Shown in pieces: positions 33,275-43,626 of a DNA stretch of 64,000 bases. Both the position numbers and the translations under genes were made by a program. The notes below the pieces were generated by a model. The model had not been told where the DNA came from. It saw only the letters and a program-made list of their open reading frames with translations, and searched no databases. Each line of letters opens with the position of its first letter. Positions within the stretch are counted from its first letter, which is position 1. This stretch comes from Novosphingobium clariflavum (GTDB lineage: Bacteria; Pseudomonadota; Alphaproteobacteria; Sphingomonadales; Sphingomonadaceae): positions 496,001 to 560,000 of the forward strand of contig NZ_JAPCWC010000001.1 of the NCBI RefSeq assembly GCF_026420865.1, in the 5' to 3' direction.

Positions 33275-36058
33275 TCACATCGTGAAGCGTACGCCGACAC
33301 GGAACGTGCGGCCGATCGCGTCGAAGTCCGAGATGCCCGAAGGACCGTTGGCCACATAGGGATTGATCAGCTGGTTGAAGACGTTGGTGACGCTCAGATA
33401 GGCCTCCCAGTCGTGATCGACCGGCAGCTTTGCCGAAATCCGGGTATCGAACAGCACCTGTCCGGCAAAATGGCGCTGCGGCAGATCGCTGGCGAGCGTG
33501 CTCTTGTCGTAGGCGCCGCCGCCGATGAAGCGGGCCTGGTTGAACAGCGAGACCGCACCGATGCGCAAGTCCGCCTGCCCGGTCAGGCGCCAGTGCGGCG
33601 CGGTGCCGATCTGGCCGGCCCGGTCGATCGCGGCAACGCCCGGCGAGCTTTGCTCGTACTTGTCGATATAGTTGCCGAGCAGGCGCGTGGAGATCGCCGC
33701 GTCCTTGGCCAGCCAGGGCAGGTTCGAACGGTAGCCCGCCTCGAAGTCGATGCCGCGGGTGTTGAACGAGGCCAGGTTCTGGGTGACGATGTCGATCTGC
33801 GTCAGCACCCCGTTGGCATCGCGGCTGATGAGCGCGCAGGCCGAGGCGCTGCCGTTGTAGCAGTCATCCATTTCCTGCTGGTACGAAAGCGAGGCGATCG
33901 CATCGCGGATCTTGATATCGTAATAGTCCGCCGAGACGTTGAAGCCCGGCAGGAACGAGGGCGAATAGACCGCGCCGAAGGTCAGCGTATTGGCCACTTC
34001 CGGACGCAGGTCGGGATTGCCGCGCACCACCGAGCGGACGTTGGTCGCAGTCGTGTTGGTGAAGGGATCGTAGACCTGCGGCTGATAGCTGGTGGTGCCG
34101 CGCTGGAACAGTTCGTAGAGGCTGGGCGCGCGGATGTCGCGCGAACGGGTGACGCGCAGGCGCAGGTCGTCGTAGAGCTGCCAGGTAAGCCCGGCCTTCC
34201 ACGTCGTCACCGCGCCGCTGGTGCTGTAGTCGGTACGGCGGACCGCGCCGTTGAAGTCCAGCGCGCGGATCAGCGGCAGGTCCTTGAGCAGCGGCACATC
34301 GAGTTCGAGGAAGGCTTCCTTGACGTTGTAGCGCCCGCTCTGCGCCTTGGCATTGCCGACGCGGTAGGCGCCCTCGGCATTGGTGATCGGGTTGTAGGCC
34401 TCCGACAAGGGATCGACGACCTGGTTGAAGCTCTGGCGGCGGTACTCGACACCGGCGGCAAAGCCGAGGTCACCCGCCCAGAGCGTGACCGGCGCGCCGG
34501 CGATCGAGGCGGCGGCAACGAATTCGTGGAACTTCTGATCGGCGGTATTGGTGCCGGTCACGTAGTTCAGGGCATCCTTGGAAACGGTATTGGTGCCGAA
34601 GACATTCACCGGAACGCAGCCGTTGCCCGGATTGGCCAGCGAGGACCGGCAGACGATGGCGCCGCTGGAAGGATCGACCACGGCATCGGCGGCATTGACG
34701 TAATTGGCCTGGATGAGATCGTGGTGCAGTGCCAGATTGCGCGTGTTGCGCGCGGCTTCGGCATAGGCGTTCCACTTGAGCCCGCCCAGCACCGTGCCTT
34801 CGGCGCCCAGCACGCCGCGAATGGTCTCGTTGGCGACCTTGACGCGGGTGCGCGGCAGGTCGTCGTCATAGCGGCCCATCGTGATCGTGGTGACGCCCGC
34901 ATCGTCCATCATCTCGGCCAGAGCGTCGGGCAGATAGGCGTTATCGCGCGTGAGCTTGAGCGCCGTGGTGCCAAGCTGGTTCGAGTAGGAGCCGACCTGG
35001 TACTCGTTCCTGGTCTTGCCGTAATTGCCCTCGGCAAACACGGTGAAGCTGTCGCTCACATCGAAGGCAAGGCGCGAATAGACGATCTTCTTGTCCAGCC
35101 CGGCGATCAGCGGCGCGAACTGCGGTCGCGGACCATCGCCGCCGACCATCGTCGAACCGGTGACGCTGGTGCCGTAGTTGAATGCAACCGGGTTGCCCTC
35201 GGCATCGAACGTCGTGCCCTTGAGCGGACCGCTGGTGATGAGGCCGCCGAAGTTGGCATTGGCGACACGCACGTCGCAGGCGAAATCGCGCTTGGTGGCA
35301 GAGCCCGAAGGCAGCGAGATCGGCTGGCAGCTCTTCTGCGAGAACGGCCGCGCCAGGCGGTCATCGACGCCCGCGTTGCGGAAATACTCGCCGCTGATCA
35401 GGAAATGCCCGCGATCGTCGGCAAAGCGGGTGCCGTAGGCCAGCTCGATCTTCTGCTCGTCGTTGTCGCCGTACGTCGTGATGCCGCTTTGGATGTTGCC
35501 GGTGAGGCCGGTGAACTTCTTGTTGATGATGAAGTTCACGACGCCGCCCACCGCGTCGGAGCCATAGGCCGCCGAGGCGCCGCCGGTCACCACTTCCACG
35601 CGCTCGACCAGCGCCTGCGGGAACATGTTGGTGTCCACCTGGCCGCTGCCGTCACTGGGAATGAAGCGGCGGCCGTCGAACAGCGTCAGCGTACGGGTGG
35701 TGCCGAGGTTACGCAAGTTGAGGTAGGCGCCGCCCTGCCCGCTGGAGGTCTGCGCACCGCGCGGGCCTGCCGAGGACGAGAGCGCCGGAAGCTGCTTGAG
35801 CGCATCGCCCAGCGTGGTGGGGGCCGCGGCATTGAGCTGCGCCGCGCTCGTCACCGTCACCGGCGTCGGGCGGTTGAAGCCGGACAGCGGAATGCGGCTG
35901 CCGGTCACCACGATGTCCTCGGTGGTGACGGCCTGGCCGGAATCCTGCGCCTCTGCAGTATCCGCAGCGGGGGCAGCGGCATCCTGCGCCATTGCTGCCG
36001 TGTGCGTGAACAGGGCGAGCGCCGACACCCCGCCAAGAACGGTAAACCGCTTCATCAT
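33275..36058 (-). CDS. TonB-dependent outer-membrane receptor
   Basis: A 927-residue receptor. A signal peptide (KRFTVLGGVSALALFTHTAAMAQ) precedes TEDIVVTGSRIPLSGFNRPT, then plug motifs LGDALKQLPALSSSAGPRG, YLNLRNLGTTRTLTLFDGRR and VERVEVVTGGASAAYGSDAV, and a barrel ending IGRTFRVGVRFTM. The ATG at 36058 follows a GGAGGGGAG site; a TTG farther upstream is unlikely. It is downstream of the Tat-exported mannonate-dehydratase-like gene and upstream of the GH51-GH43-esterase set, so it probably imports arabinan- or pectin-derived oligosaccharides. It is a different subfamily from the receptor at 62431. Confidence 0.94.
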   Translation of the reverse strand: MMKRFTVLGGVSALALFTHTAAMAQDAAAPAADTAEAQDSGQAVTTEDIVVTGSRIPLSGFNRPTPVTVTSAAQLNAAAPTTLGDALKQLPALSSSAGPRGAQTSSGQGGAYLNLRNLGTTRTLTLFDGRRFIPSDGSGQVDTNMFPQALVERVEVVTGGASAAYGSDAVGGVVNFIINKKFTGLTGNIQSGITTYGDNDEQKIELAYGTRFADDRGHFLISGEYFRNAGVDDRLARPFSQKSCQPISLPSGSATKRDFACDVRVANANFGGLITSGPLKGTTFDAEGNPVAFNYGTSVTGSTMVGGDGPRPQFAPLIAGLDKKIVYSRLAFDVSDSFTVFAEGNYGKTRNEYQVGSYSNQLGTTALKLTRDNAYLPDALAEMMDDAGVTTITMGRYDDDLPRTRVKVANETIRGVLGAEGTVLGGLKWNAYAEAARNTRNLALHHDLIQANYVNAADAVVDPSSGAIVCRSSLANPGNGCVPVNVFGTNTVSKDALNYVTGTNTADQKFHEFVAAASIAGAPVTLWAGDLGFAAGVEYRRQSFNQVVDPLSEAYNPITNAEGAYRVGNAKAQSGRYNVKEAFLELDVPLLKDLPLIRALDFNGAVRRTDYSTSGAVTTWKAGLTWQLYDDLRLRVTRSRDIRAPSLYELFQRGTTSYQPQVYDPFTNTTATNVRSVVRGNPDLRPEVANTLTFGAVYSPSFLPGFNVSADYYDIKIRDAIASLSYQQEMDDCYNGSASACALISRDANGVLTQIDIVTQNLASFNTRGIDFEAGYRSNLPWLAKDAAISTRLLGNYIDKYEQSSPGVAAIDRAGQIGTAPHWRLTGQADLRIGAVSLFNQARFIGGGAYDKSTLASDLPQRHFAGQVLFDTRISAKLPVDHDWEAYLSVTNVFNQLINPYVANGPSGISDFDAIGRTFRVGVRFTM

Positions 36059-36122
36059 TTCTGGAAAACTCCCCTCCAAAGGATCTTGTCTGTAGCGCCC
36101 GACGGGCGTCGTGCTTGTATTC

Positions 36123-37274
36123 TCAGGTCAAACGCTGCGCCGATTGCAGCAGGCCGCGAATGTAGCCGTAGCAAAAGGCGAAATTCTCGGCCCGCGGCGT
36201 CCATACCGGCTTGCCGTCGACCACTTGCGGATCGTCCATGCCGGGCACGTGATCGGGCATGATCATGCCGTCGTAGCCGACTTCCGCGTAAGTCTGGAGC
36301 GCGCGGACCATGTCGATGTCGCCCTCGTCCGGGAAACTCTCGTTGAAGCGGTCGCGGTGGCCCTGGATGTTGCGGAAGTGGACGTTGAAGATCTTCTTGC
36401 GGCTGCCGAACCAGCGGATCACGTCGAAGATCTGGTTGGCCGGATCGGTCAGGTTCTCGCAGACCGAGCCCTGGCAGAAGTTGAGGCCGTGATAGGGGCT
36501 TTCATTGATCTGGACGAGCCGCTTCAAGCCTTCCACCGTGCCCAGCACATTGGTCACCCCCTGATAGCCGCCGGGCGGCGTGCCGGGGTCCTGCGGGTGG
36601 CAGGCGATGCGCACCTTGGTCTCGTTGGCGACCGGCACGATGCGGTCGAGGAAATAGGTGATGCGCTCCCAGAACAGGTCGGCATCGACGACACCGGCCC
36701 GCGTCAGCGGGGTCGCCGGTTTCGCTTTCGACAAGTCCCAGGCGAAGTAGTGCGAACCGCCGCGCCCCTCGGCAGGCGCGGTGCGCAGCACGCCGAGCAG
36801 GCTCATGTTGTACTTCACCGCCGGGATGCCCGCCGCCGCGCAGTTGCGCAGCGTGGTCGCGAAAGCCTCGATGTCGCGGTCGCGCTCGGCGCCGTCGCCC
36901 AGCATGATGGCAGGGTGCTTCTCGCGGTCGATATGGGTCGATACCAAGAGGTCCGGCTCCAGCATGTCGAGGCTGAGGCCGTGGCGCTGCGCCATGTCGC
37001 GCAGGCGCGAGAGTTCGTCGACGGTCGGATAGAGCCGCCCGTCCGCCACCGCGGCGCGGGCACAGATATTGGTGACGCCGAAACGCGCGAAATCGGCGAA
37101 GTGCGCCTCGCTGGAAGGCATGCTCTGGCAGCCGAGCTTCATGAGATAGGGCTTGCGACCCGAAGCGGCAGGCGCACCGGGCTTCGCGGAGCGCGCCGAG
37201 ACCGCCTGAGCCCCACCGGCCAGCGTCAGCGATGCACCTGCACCGGCTGCCAGCATGAAGTTCCTGCGATCCAT
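36123..37274 (-). CDS. Tat-exported UxuA (mannonate dehydratase)-like TIM-barrel protein
   Basis: A 383-residue protein with a clear twin-arginine leader (MDRRNFMLAAGAGASLTLAG, ending GGAQAVSA). The mature part resembles D-mannonate dehydratase / xylose-isomerase-like TIM barrels: VRIACHPQDPGTPPGGYQG, GLNFCQGSVCENLTD, KIFNVHFRNIQGHRDRFNES and GMIMPDHVPGMDDPQ give the metal-binding Cys/His/Asp pattern. True UxuA is cytoplasmic, so export is unusual; this may be a paralogue acting on a uronic or aldonic acid in the periplasm. ATG 37274 is selected by a GGGGAG site and by the leader; an open frame upstream is noncoding. It is divergent from kdgD. Confidence 0.75.
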   Translation of the reverse strand: MDRRNFMLAAGAGASLTLAGGAQAVSARSAKPGAPAASGRKPYLMKLGCQSMPSSEAHFADFARFGVTNICARAAVADGRLYPTVDELSRLRDMAQRHGLSLDMLEPDLLVSTHIDREKHPAIMLGDGAERDRDIEAFATTLRNCAAAGIPAVKYNMSLLGVLRTAPAEGRGGSHYFAWDLSKAKPATPLTRAGVVDADLFWERITYFLDRIVPVANETKVRIACHPQDPGTPPGGYQGVTNVLGTVEGLKRLVQINESPYHGLNFCQGSVCENLTDPANQIFDVIRWFGSRKKIFNVHFRNIQGHRDRFNESFPDEGDIDMVRALQTYAEVGYDGMIMPDHVPGMDDPQVVDGKPVWTPRAENFAFCYGYIRGLLQSAQRLT

Positions 37275-38554
<1,280 letters not shown>

Positions 38555-38616
38555 CCGGCCAGCCGCATGAGTGTCACAGGGTGACAGGCCAGATCGGATG
38601 GCCTAGTCGGTTGGCG

Positions 38617-39504
38617 ATGTTCGATCTCAGCCAATTGCGCTGCTTCGTTGCGGCCGCCGAGGAGCTTCATTTCGGCCGCGCCGCGCGGCGACTGAACATG
38701 ACCCAGTCGCCGCTCAGCCGCCAGATCCAGCTTCTGGAGCGGATCCTCGGCGTCACCCTGCTCGAAAGGACCAGCCGGCAGGTGCAACTGACACCTGCCG
38801 GCAGTGCCTTCCTGATCGAATCCCGCCGCATCCTGCGCCTTGCCGAAGGCGCCGCGCTCGCCGCCCGGCGCATTGCCAAGGGCGATGCCGGGCGCGTGGT
38901 GATCGGCTTCACCGCGGCCTCGGGCTACGACCTGCTGCCGCGCATCGTCGCGCAGGCGCTGGCCAAGCTGCCCAACATCGAACTCGAACTGCGCGAGATG
39001 GTGACCTCGGAACAGCTCGACGCGCTGCTGACGGGCCTGATCGACCTCGCCTTCGTGCGCCCGCCGATCGACCGCGCCGAATTCGACCATGTGCTGATCC
39101 ACCGCGAGCCGATGCTCGCCGCCCTGCCCTCCGGCGATCCGCGGCAGGCCAAGGCGGCGCTCGACCTCTCGGACTTCGACGAGAAGCCGCTCATCATGTA
39201 CAGCCGCCAGGGCGCCGGGTACTTCCACGAGATGCTGGTGAAACTGTTCGCCGAGGCTTCCGTCACGCCCAGCTATGTGCAGCACGTGACGCAGATCCAC
39301 TCGATGCTCGGGCTCGTGCGCTCAGGGCTTGCCGCCGCGATCGTGCCGGAAGCGGCCAAGAGCCTGCACATGACCGACGTGCACTTGCGCACGATCCGCA
39401 CGACGCCCGAGGCCCCGGCGGAACTGCTGCTGGCCTGGCACCGCGAGAACGAGAACCCCGCACTCGATGTGATGCGCCAGCTCTGCTTTGAAACCTTGCT
39501 TTGA
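38617..39504 (+). CDS. LysR-family transcriptional regulator
   Basis: A 295-residue LysR protein. The N-terminal helix-turn-helix reads FDLSQLRCFVAAAEELHFGR, then ARRLNMTQSPLSRQIQLLER; the C-terminal effector domain follows (VVIGFTAASGYDLLPRIV, IDLAFVRPP, SGLAAAIVPEAAKSLH). ATG 38617 gives the standard family start; the frame is open upstream from a GTG at 38581, and no strong ribosome site is visible for either. It follows kdgD by 62 bases on the same strand and faces the hexarate permease, so it likely controls these hexarate genes. Confidence 0.9.
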   Translation: MFDLSQLRCFVAAAEELHFGRAARRLNMTQSPLSRQIQLLERILGVTLLERTSRQVQLTPAGSAFLIESRRILRLAEGAALAARRIAKGDAGRVVIGFTAASGYDLLPRIVAQALAKLPNIELELREMVTSEQLDALLTGLIDLAFVRPPIDRAEFDHVLIHREPMLAALPSGDPRQAKAALDLSDFDEKPLIMYSRQGAGYFHEMLVKLFAEASVTPSYVQHVTQIHSMLGLVRSGLAAAIVPEAAKSLHMTDVHLRTIRTTPEAPAELLLAWHRENENPALDVMRQLCFETLL

Positions 39505-39525
39505 AAATTCGCCGCTGGAGAATTT

Positions 39526-39610
39526 AGCGGCACCGGCCCACTCCTCACCCCGTGATCCGGGAGGGGAAGTGAGCCGGTGCCGCTAACGAAATGCCCCCTC
39601 GGGGGCATTT
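39526..39610. terminator. Tandem hairpins between convergent genes
   Basis: First, a 12-base perfect stem AGCGGCACCGGC (39526-39537) / GCCGGTGCCGCT (39573-39584). Second, AAATGCCCCC / GGGGGCATTT with a two-base loop (39589-39610), whose A and T runs suit a bidirectional intrinsic terminator for the LysR and permease genes. Confidence 0.8.
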
Positions 39611-39622
39611 CCAAAACGCGCT

Positions 39623-40969
39623 TCAATCCGCCAGCGTTACCCGGCGGATCGGCCCGGCAATCACCAGGAACGCGACGATCGTCAGCAGGCAGTGCAACCC
39701 GACGAAGCCGAGCGCCCAGTCGAACGAACCGGTGGTCGCCACGATGTAGCCGATCACGATCGGCGTCACGATCCCGGCGATATTGCCGAACATGTTGAAC
39801 AGCCCATTGGCCACGCCCGACTGCTCGCGCGGGGCGACATCGGACATCACCGCCCAGCCGAGCGAGGCCACGCCCTTGCCGAAGAAGGCCAGCGCCATCA
39901 GCGCGATGACCAGCCACTGCGCCTCCACGAAAGCGCAGGCGATGATCGCACTGGCCATGACCATGCCGACCGTCAGCGGCCCCTTGCGGGCAATGTCCAG
40001 CGAGCCGGTGCGCCTCAGCAGCGCGTCCGAGGCATAGCCGCCGACCAGTCCGCCGGCAAAACCGCAAAGCGCCGGAAGCGCGGCGGCAAAGCCGGCCTCG
40101 ACGATGTTCATGCCGCGCTCGCGCACAAGGTAGATCGGGAACCAGGTCACGAAGAAATAGGTCAGCACGTTGATGCAGTACTGGCCGAAATAGATCCCCG
40201 CGAGCATGCGGTTGGCGAGCAGGCGGCGCATGTCGCGCAGGCTCGGCGCACGCGCCGCGCGGCCGCCTTCGTCCATGTGGATGAGGCCGCCGCCCTGCTC
40301 GATCAGGTCGCGTTCGGCGCGGTTCACCGCCGGGTGCCGGACGGGGCTGCGGATATAGCGCCAGAACATGGCCGCACCGGCAAGGCCGATTCCGCCCATC
40401 ACCCAGAACACGCTGCGCCAGCCGAAGGAATGGACCAGCCAGGCCATCAGCGGCGCAAAGGCGACCAGCGAGAAATACTGCGCGGAATTGAAGATGGCCG
40501 AGGCCGTCCCGCGCTCGCTGCCGGGGAACCAGGCGATCACCAGCCGCGCATTGCCCGGAAACGACGGCGCTTCCGCCGCGCCGACCAGCAGGCGCATGAC
40601 GAACAGCATCGCGAAGACATGCAGCGCGAAAAGCCCGGCAAAGCCCTGAAGCATGGTCAGCAGCGACCACGAAGCGATCGCGATGGTATAGACCTTGCGC
40701 GTTCCGAAGCGGTCCAGCAGCAGGCCCGCCGGGATCTGCGCCGCGACATAGGCCCATGCGAATGCGGACAGGATGAAGCCGGTCTGCACCGCATCCAGCC
40801 CCAGCTCGCGCGAAGCCTCGCTACCGGCGATGGAAAACGTGGAGCGGTCCGCGTAGTTGATCGTGGTGATCAGAAAGATCAGCGCAATGATCCGCTGACG
40901 GACCCGGGTTGGCTTTTCCAGCCGCGGCACATCCACCTCGGACGCGGCGATGCTCTGCATTTCCTTCAC
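39623..40969 (-). CDS. gudP: Hexarate (glucarate/galactarate) permease, ACS family MFS
   Basis: A 448-residue anion:cation symporter of the GudP/GarP/ExuT kind. It has the early motif ALIFLITTINYADRSTFSIA (ACS carriers start INYxDR), 12 hydrophobic segments, PAGLLLDRFGTRKVY after helix 2, GAAEAPSFPGNARLVIAWFP near helix 4, and YFGQYCINVLTYFFVTWFPI at the start of the second half. GTG 40969 is preferred because GAGAGGGG lies 6 bases before it. Adjacent kdgD and a LysR regulator support uptake of a hexarate or hexuronate. The exact substrate is inferred; GudP and GarP cannot be separated on sequence alone. Confidence 0.75.
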   Translation of the reverse strand: MKEMQSIAASEVDVPRLEKPTRVRQRIIALIFLITTINYADRSTFSIAGSEASRELGLDAVQTGFILSAFAWAYVAAQIPAGLLLDRFGTRKVYTIAIASWSLLTMLQGFAGLFALHVFAMLFVMRLLVGAAEAPSFPGNARLVIAWFPGSERGTASAIFNSAQYFSLVAFAPLMAWLVHSFGWRSVFWVMGGIGLAGAAMFWRYIRSPVRHPAVNRAERDLIEQGGGLIHMDEGGRAARAPSLRDMRRLLANRMLAGIYFGQYCINVLTYFFVTWFPIYLVRERGMNIVEAGFAAALPALCGFAGGLVGGYASDALLRRTGSLDIARKGPLTVGMVMASAIIACAFVEAQWLVIALMALAFFGKGVASLGWAVMSDVAPREQSGVANGLFNMFGNIAGIVTPIVIGYIVATTGSFDWALGFVGLHCLLTIVAFLVIAGPIRRVTLAD

Positions 40970-41066
40970 GCAAACCCCTCTCCCGCCGGACTTGCAATCG
41001 TTTCCCGGTCAGGCGTGAGGGGCTAGGGAATGCGGGGCGGCAAGTCCATCGTGAATGCCGCAGCGA

Positions 41067-42251
41067 TCAAGCCAGAAATTGGCTGCTCCCGCGCGGCTCT
41101 GGCAGAATCAGCCGGAAAACCGTCAGATCGCTGCGATAGGTCGACAGTGTGCCGCCGTGAACGTGCGCGATCTGGCGCGCGAGGCTGAGGCCGATGCCGG
41201 TCCCATCCGCCTTGGTCGTATGGAACGCCCGGAACACATGCGCCGCGTCCTGCGGGGCGATGCCATTGCCATTATCCCGCACCTCCAGGCAGAGCCCCCG
41301 ATCGCAGCGGCTCACGACGAGGCCGACCCGGGCATGCTCGCCGCGATCGGCAAGGGCGGCTTCCACCGCATTCTGGATCAGCGCCCACAGCGCCTGGCTG
41401 ATCTGGTCCCGGTCCATCGGCCAGCAAAGCCCCTGCGCGGCATCGACGCGGAACGCCACGTGCGGCCAGCGTCCGGCAAACAGGCGCGTGAGGTCCTCCA
41501 GCAGCTGATCGAGCGCCACCGGGCGCAACTGCGGCAGCGGCAGACGGGCAAGAATGCGGTAGGCTTCGACAAACCGCTGCAACCCTTCCGCCTGCCGGGC
41601 CAGCGTGCCGAGGATTTCGCGCAGCAGCGCCGCATCGGCAGCGGGGCCATCGACCGCGGCGACGCCGCTGTCCGCCAGCGACACGATCGGCGCCAGGCCG
41701 TTCAGCAGTTCGTGACCCAGGACCTGGATCATCTCGGCGGTCGCGCGCGCCTCGGCGGCGTTTTCCTCCTGTTCGATGTCGATCAGGGCGACGACGGTGC
41801 GGCCTTCGGCAGGAAGCACCACCCGGTCCAGCCGCCAGTTGCGCCCCGCGTGGCGCCAGTGGCCGCACGCGCCATCGGCAAGCGCAGCGGGCATCGGCAG
41901 AACCTTGTCGTCTGTCGCGAAGAGACGCCGGGCCGCCCGGTTGAGCGCGCGCGCCGCCTCCCCCTCGATGGCGAGCATCGGGGTCGGCGCCGCATCGAGC
42001 AGCAGGCGATGCAATCCCGCCTCCCCGGCCTCCGCATCGAGTTCCGCCGCCGCTGCGGGCACCTTGCCGCGCCTGGTTCGCCAGACCTGCAACAGGATGA
42101 TCCAGGCCGCGACCAGCCCCGCGCCGGTCAAGCTGCCCCACATCGCCCGGTGCCAGGCCTCGCAGGCCGCCGCGCCGCTGAGGGCAAGACCGATCCCGCT
42201 CACCAATGCCCGCCATCCGGGCGGGGCCTGCAGGACCGGCCTAGAGCCCAT
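41067..42251 (-). CDS. Membrane sensor histidine kinase (NtrY/PorY-like)
   Basis: A 394-residue sensor. Two hydrophobic stretches near the N terminus (residues 13-30 and 38-56) anchor it, with almost no periplasmic domain between them. A PAS-like segment (LLLDAAPTPMLAIEGEAARA) follows. The phospho-acceptor box is MIQVLGHELLNGLAPIVSLA (His180), and the ATPase has QALWALIQNAVEAAL (N box), LEVRDNGNGIAP (G1) and TKADGTGIGLSLARQIAHVH (G2). Its start overlaps the stop of the response-regulator gene by 11 bases. With so little outside the membrane it probably senses a state of the membrane, such as stress relieved by the divergent efflux operon. Confidence 0.9.
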   Translation of the reverse strand: MGSRPVLQAPPGWRALVSGIGLALSGAAACEAWHRAMWGSLTGAGLVAAWIILLQVWRTRRGKVPAAAAELDAEAGEAGLHRLLLDAAPTPMLAIEGEAARALNRAARRLFATDDKVLPMPAALADGACGHWRHAGRNWRLDRVVLPAEGRTVVALIDIEQEENAAEARATAEMIQVLGHELLNGLAPIVSLADSGVAAVDGPAADAALLREILGTLARQAEGLQRFVEAYRILARLPLPQLRPVALDQLLEDLTRLFAGRWPHVAFRVDAAQGLCWPMDRDQISQALWALIQNAVEAALADRGEHARVGLVVSRCDRGLCLEVRDNGNGIAPQDAAHVFRAFHTTKADGTGIGLSLARQIAHVHGGTLSTYRSDLTVFRLILPEPRGSSQFLA

Positions 42252-43584
42252 GGCGCGCCATGCGGCGATAGAGCGCGCCGCGGCTGAGCCCCAGCGCGGC
42301 GGCAGCGTGGGTGACGTTGTGGCGATGCTCGCGCAAGGCGGCCTCGATCATCGCCCGTTCGGCATCGGTCAGGTCGAAACTGGCCTCGGCGCTCGCGGTG
42401 CCCTCTGCACGCCGCGGCGCCGCCGGTGCGGCCAGTGCGGCCGCATCGATGGTCCCGTCCTCGGCCAGCAGCACCGCCCGCTCGATCGCCAGCGCCAGGC
42501 CGCGCACCTCGTCGTCCCAGCGTGTCGCGGCGATCGCCTCTTCGGCCGCCGCCGTCAGCCGGGGGGACGGACGTGCGAAACGCTCCGCGGCCAGGCGCGC
42601 AAAATGGCGCGCCAGCAGCACGGCGTCGCCTTCCCGCTGCGCCAGCGGGGGAACCGCGATCTCGACCGTCGCGATCCGCCGCCGCATGGCCGGGGTCAGG
42701 GCGCCGAGGTCGTCGACGATGGCGATGCAGCGCAGCTGCGGCACCAGGCGGTCAAGCAGACGGGCCTGATCGACTTCGCCCAGCCGGTCGGGATGGCGCA
42801 GGATCACGGTTCCCGGGCCCTGCGGCAGACCGGCCCAGGCGCTCCCGTCGCGCACGTCGATCCGCCTCGGCGCACCGCCGCCGTGCGCCGAGGCGGCATG
42901 GACCGCCAGCGCGGTCAGCATGCGCCCACTGCCCGAGGGTCCGGTCACGGTCACCCCGGCCGGGGTCGGCGCGACCCGCCGGACCAGATCGCGCAGGCCC
43001 TGCATCGCCGCGCTTTCCCCCAGCAGCCCGACCGGACCGGCCCCACCGGAACCGGAACTGGAACTGGCATCCCCGCCTACCGCCATGCCTGCTACCGCGC
43101 CCGGCCCCAGCGAAGGTCCGCGCGCGATGGCGGCCTCCACTTTGGCCATGAGGTCGCCGTTGCGCCAGGGCTTCATCACGAAGTCCCGCGCCCCGGCCTG
43201 CATCGCCGCGACGGCGATGCGGATGCCGCTATGCGCGGTGATGACCAGCACGCATGCCCCCGGATCGTCCGCCATGATCCGCGCGAGCAGGGCCAGCCCC
43301 TCCTCCCCGCTGGACTGACCGGGGGTGAAATTCATGTCGAGCAGTATCGCATCGAAGCGGCGGCTGGCGAGGCGCGACAACGCCTCTTCCGGCCCGCTGG
43401 CGGTCTCGATCCGGCGCCCCGCCACGCGAAAGGCGATCTGCATGGCGCCCGCCACGGCAGGATTGTCATCGACCAGCAGGATCGCGCTGTCGCTTGACAG
43501 CCCGCCGGCCTGTCCATTTGCGGACACCGTGTCCGCCTGCGGACGGTCATCGGCGCTGCGCCCTTCAAAAAGTCCAGCATTCAT
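42241..43584 (-). CDS. NtrC-like response regulator with degenerate AAA+ domain
   Basis: A 447-residue regulator. The receiver domain is intact (AILLVDDNPAVAGAMQIAF with Asp39/Asp40, phospho-acceptor Asp83 in AILLDMNFTPG, Thr116, Lys138). After a Ser/Gly-rich linker (residues about 171-186) comes an AAA+-like domain, but its key motifs are lost: Walker A reads GPSGSGRM (215-222, Lys to Arg), the GAFTGA loop that contacts sigma-54 is absent, and the Walker B position reads GTVILRHPDRL without acidic residues. A Fis-type helix-turn-helix closes the protein (MIEAALREHRHNVTHAAAAL, then GLSRGALYRRMARHGL). It therefore probably works with sigma-70 rather than sigma-54. It is divergent from the HlyD gene, 42 bases away, and coupled to the kinase. 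Confidence 0.88.
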   Translation of the reverse strand: MNAGLFEGRSADDRPQADTVSANGQAGGLSSDSAILLVDDNPAVAGAMQIAFRVAGRRIETASGPEEALSRLASRRFDAILLDMNFTPGQSSGEEGLALLARIMADDPGACVLVITAHSGIRIAVAAMQAGARDFVMKPWRNGDLMAKVEAAIARGPSLGPGAVAGMAVGGDASSSSGSGGAGPVGLLGESAAMQGLRDLVRRVAPTPAGVTVTGPSGSGRMLTALAVHAASAHGGGAPRRIDVRDGSAWAGLPQGPGTVILRHPDRLGEVDQARLLDRLVPQLRCIAIVDDLGALTPAMRRRIATVEIAVPPLAQREGDAVLLARHFARLAAERFARPSPRLTAAAEEAIAATRWDDEVRGLALAIERAVLLAEDGTIDAAALAAPAAPRRAEGTASAEASFDLTDAERAMIEAALREHRHNVTHAAAALGLSRGALYRRMARHGL

Positions 43585-43626
43585 CGATGTTTAGGCTTTC
43601 AAGCAGAGTTGGGTGACACTGTCCTC

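Noticed and set aside
36096..36108. CGCCC/GGGCG hairpin between the receptor and the mannonate-dehydratase-like gene
   Set aside because: Five-base arms in GC-rich DNA with no U-run are too weak to call a terminator.
33044..36262. 1072-codon open frame antisense to the third receptor
   Set aside because: Same shadow effect; no signal peptide, domain or start site, and the receptor on the other strand is unambiguous.
41055..42287. Frames of 400 and 570 codons antisense to the histidine kinase and regulator (41-43.5 kb)
   Set aside because: They have no domain, start site or signal and are explained by codon bias.
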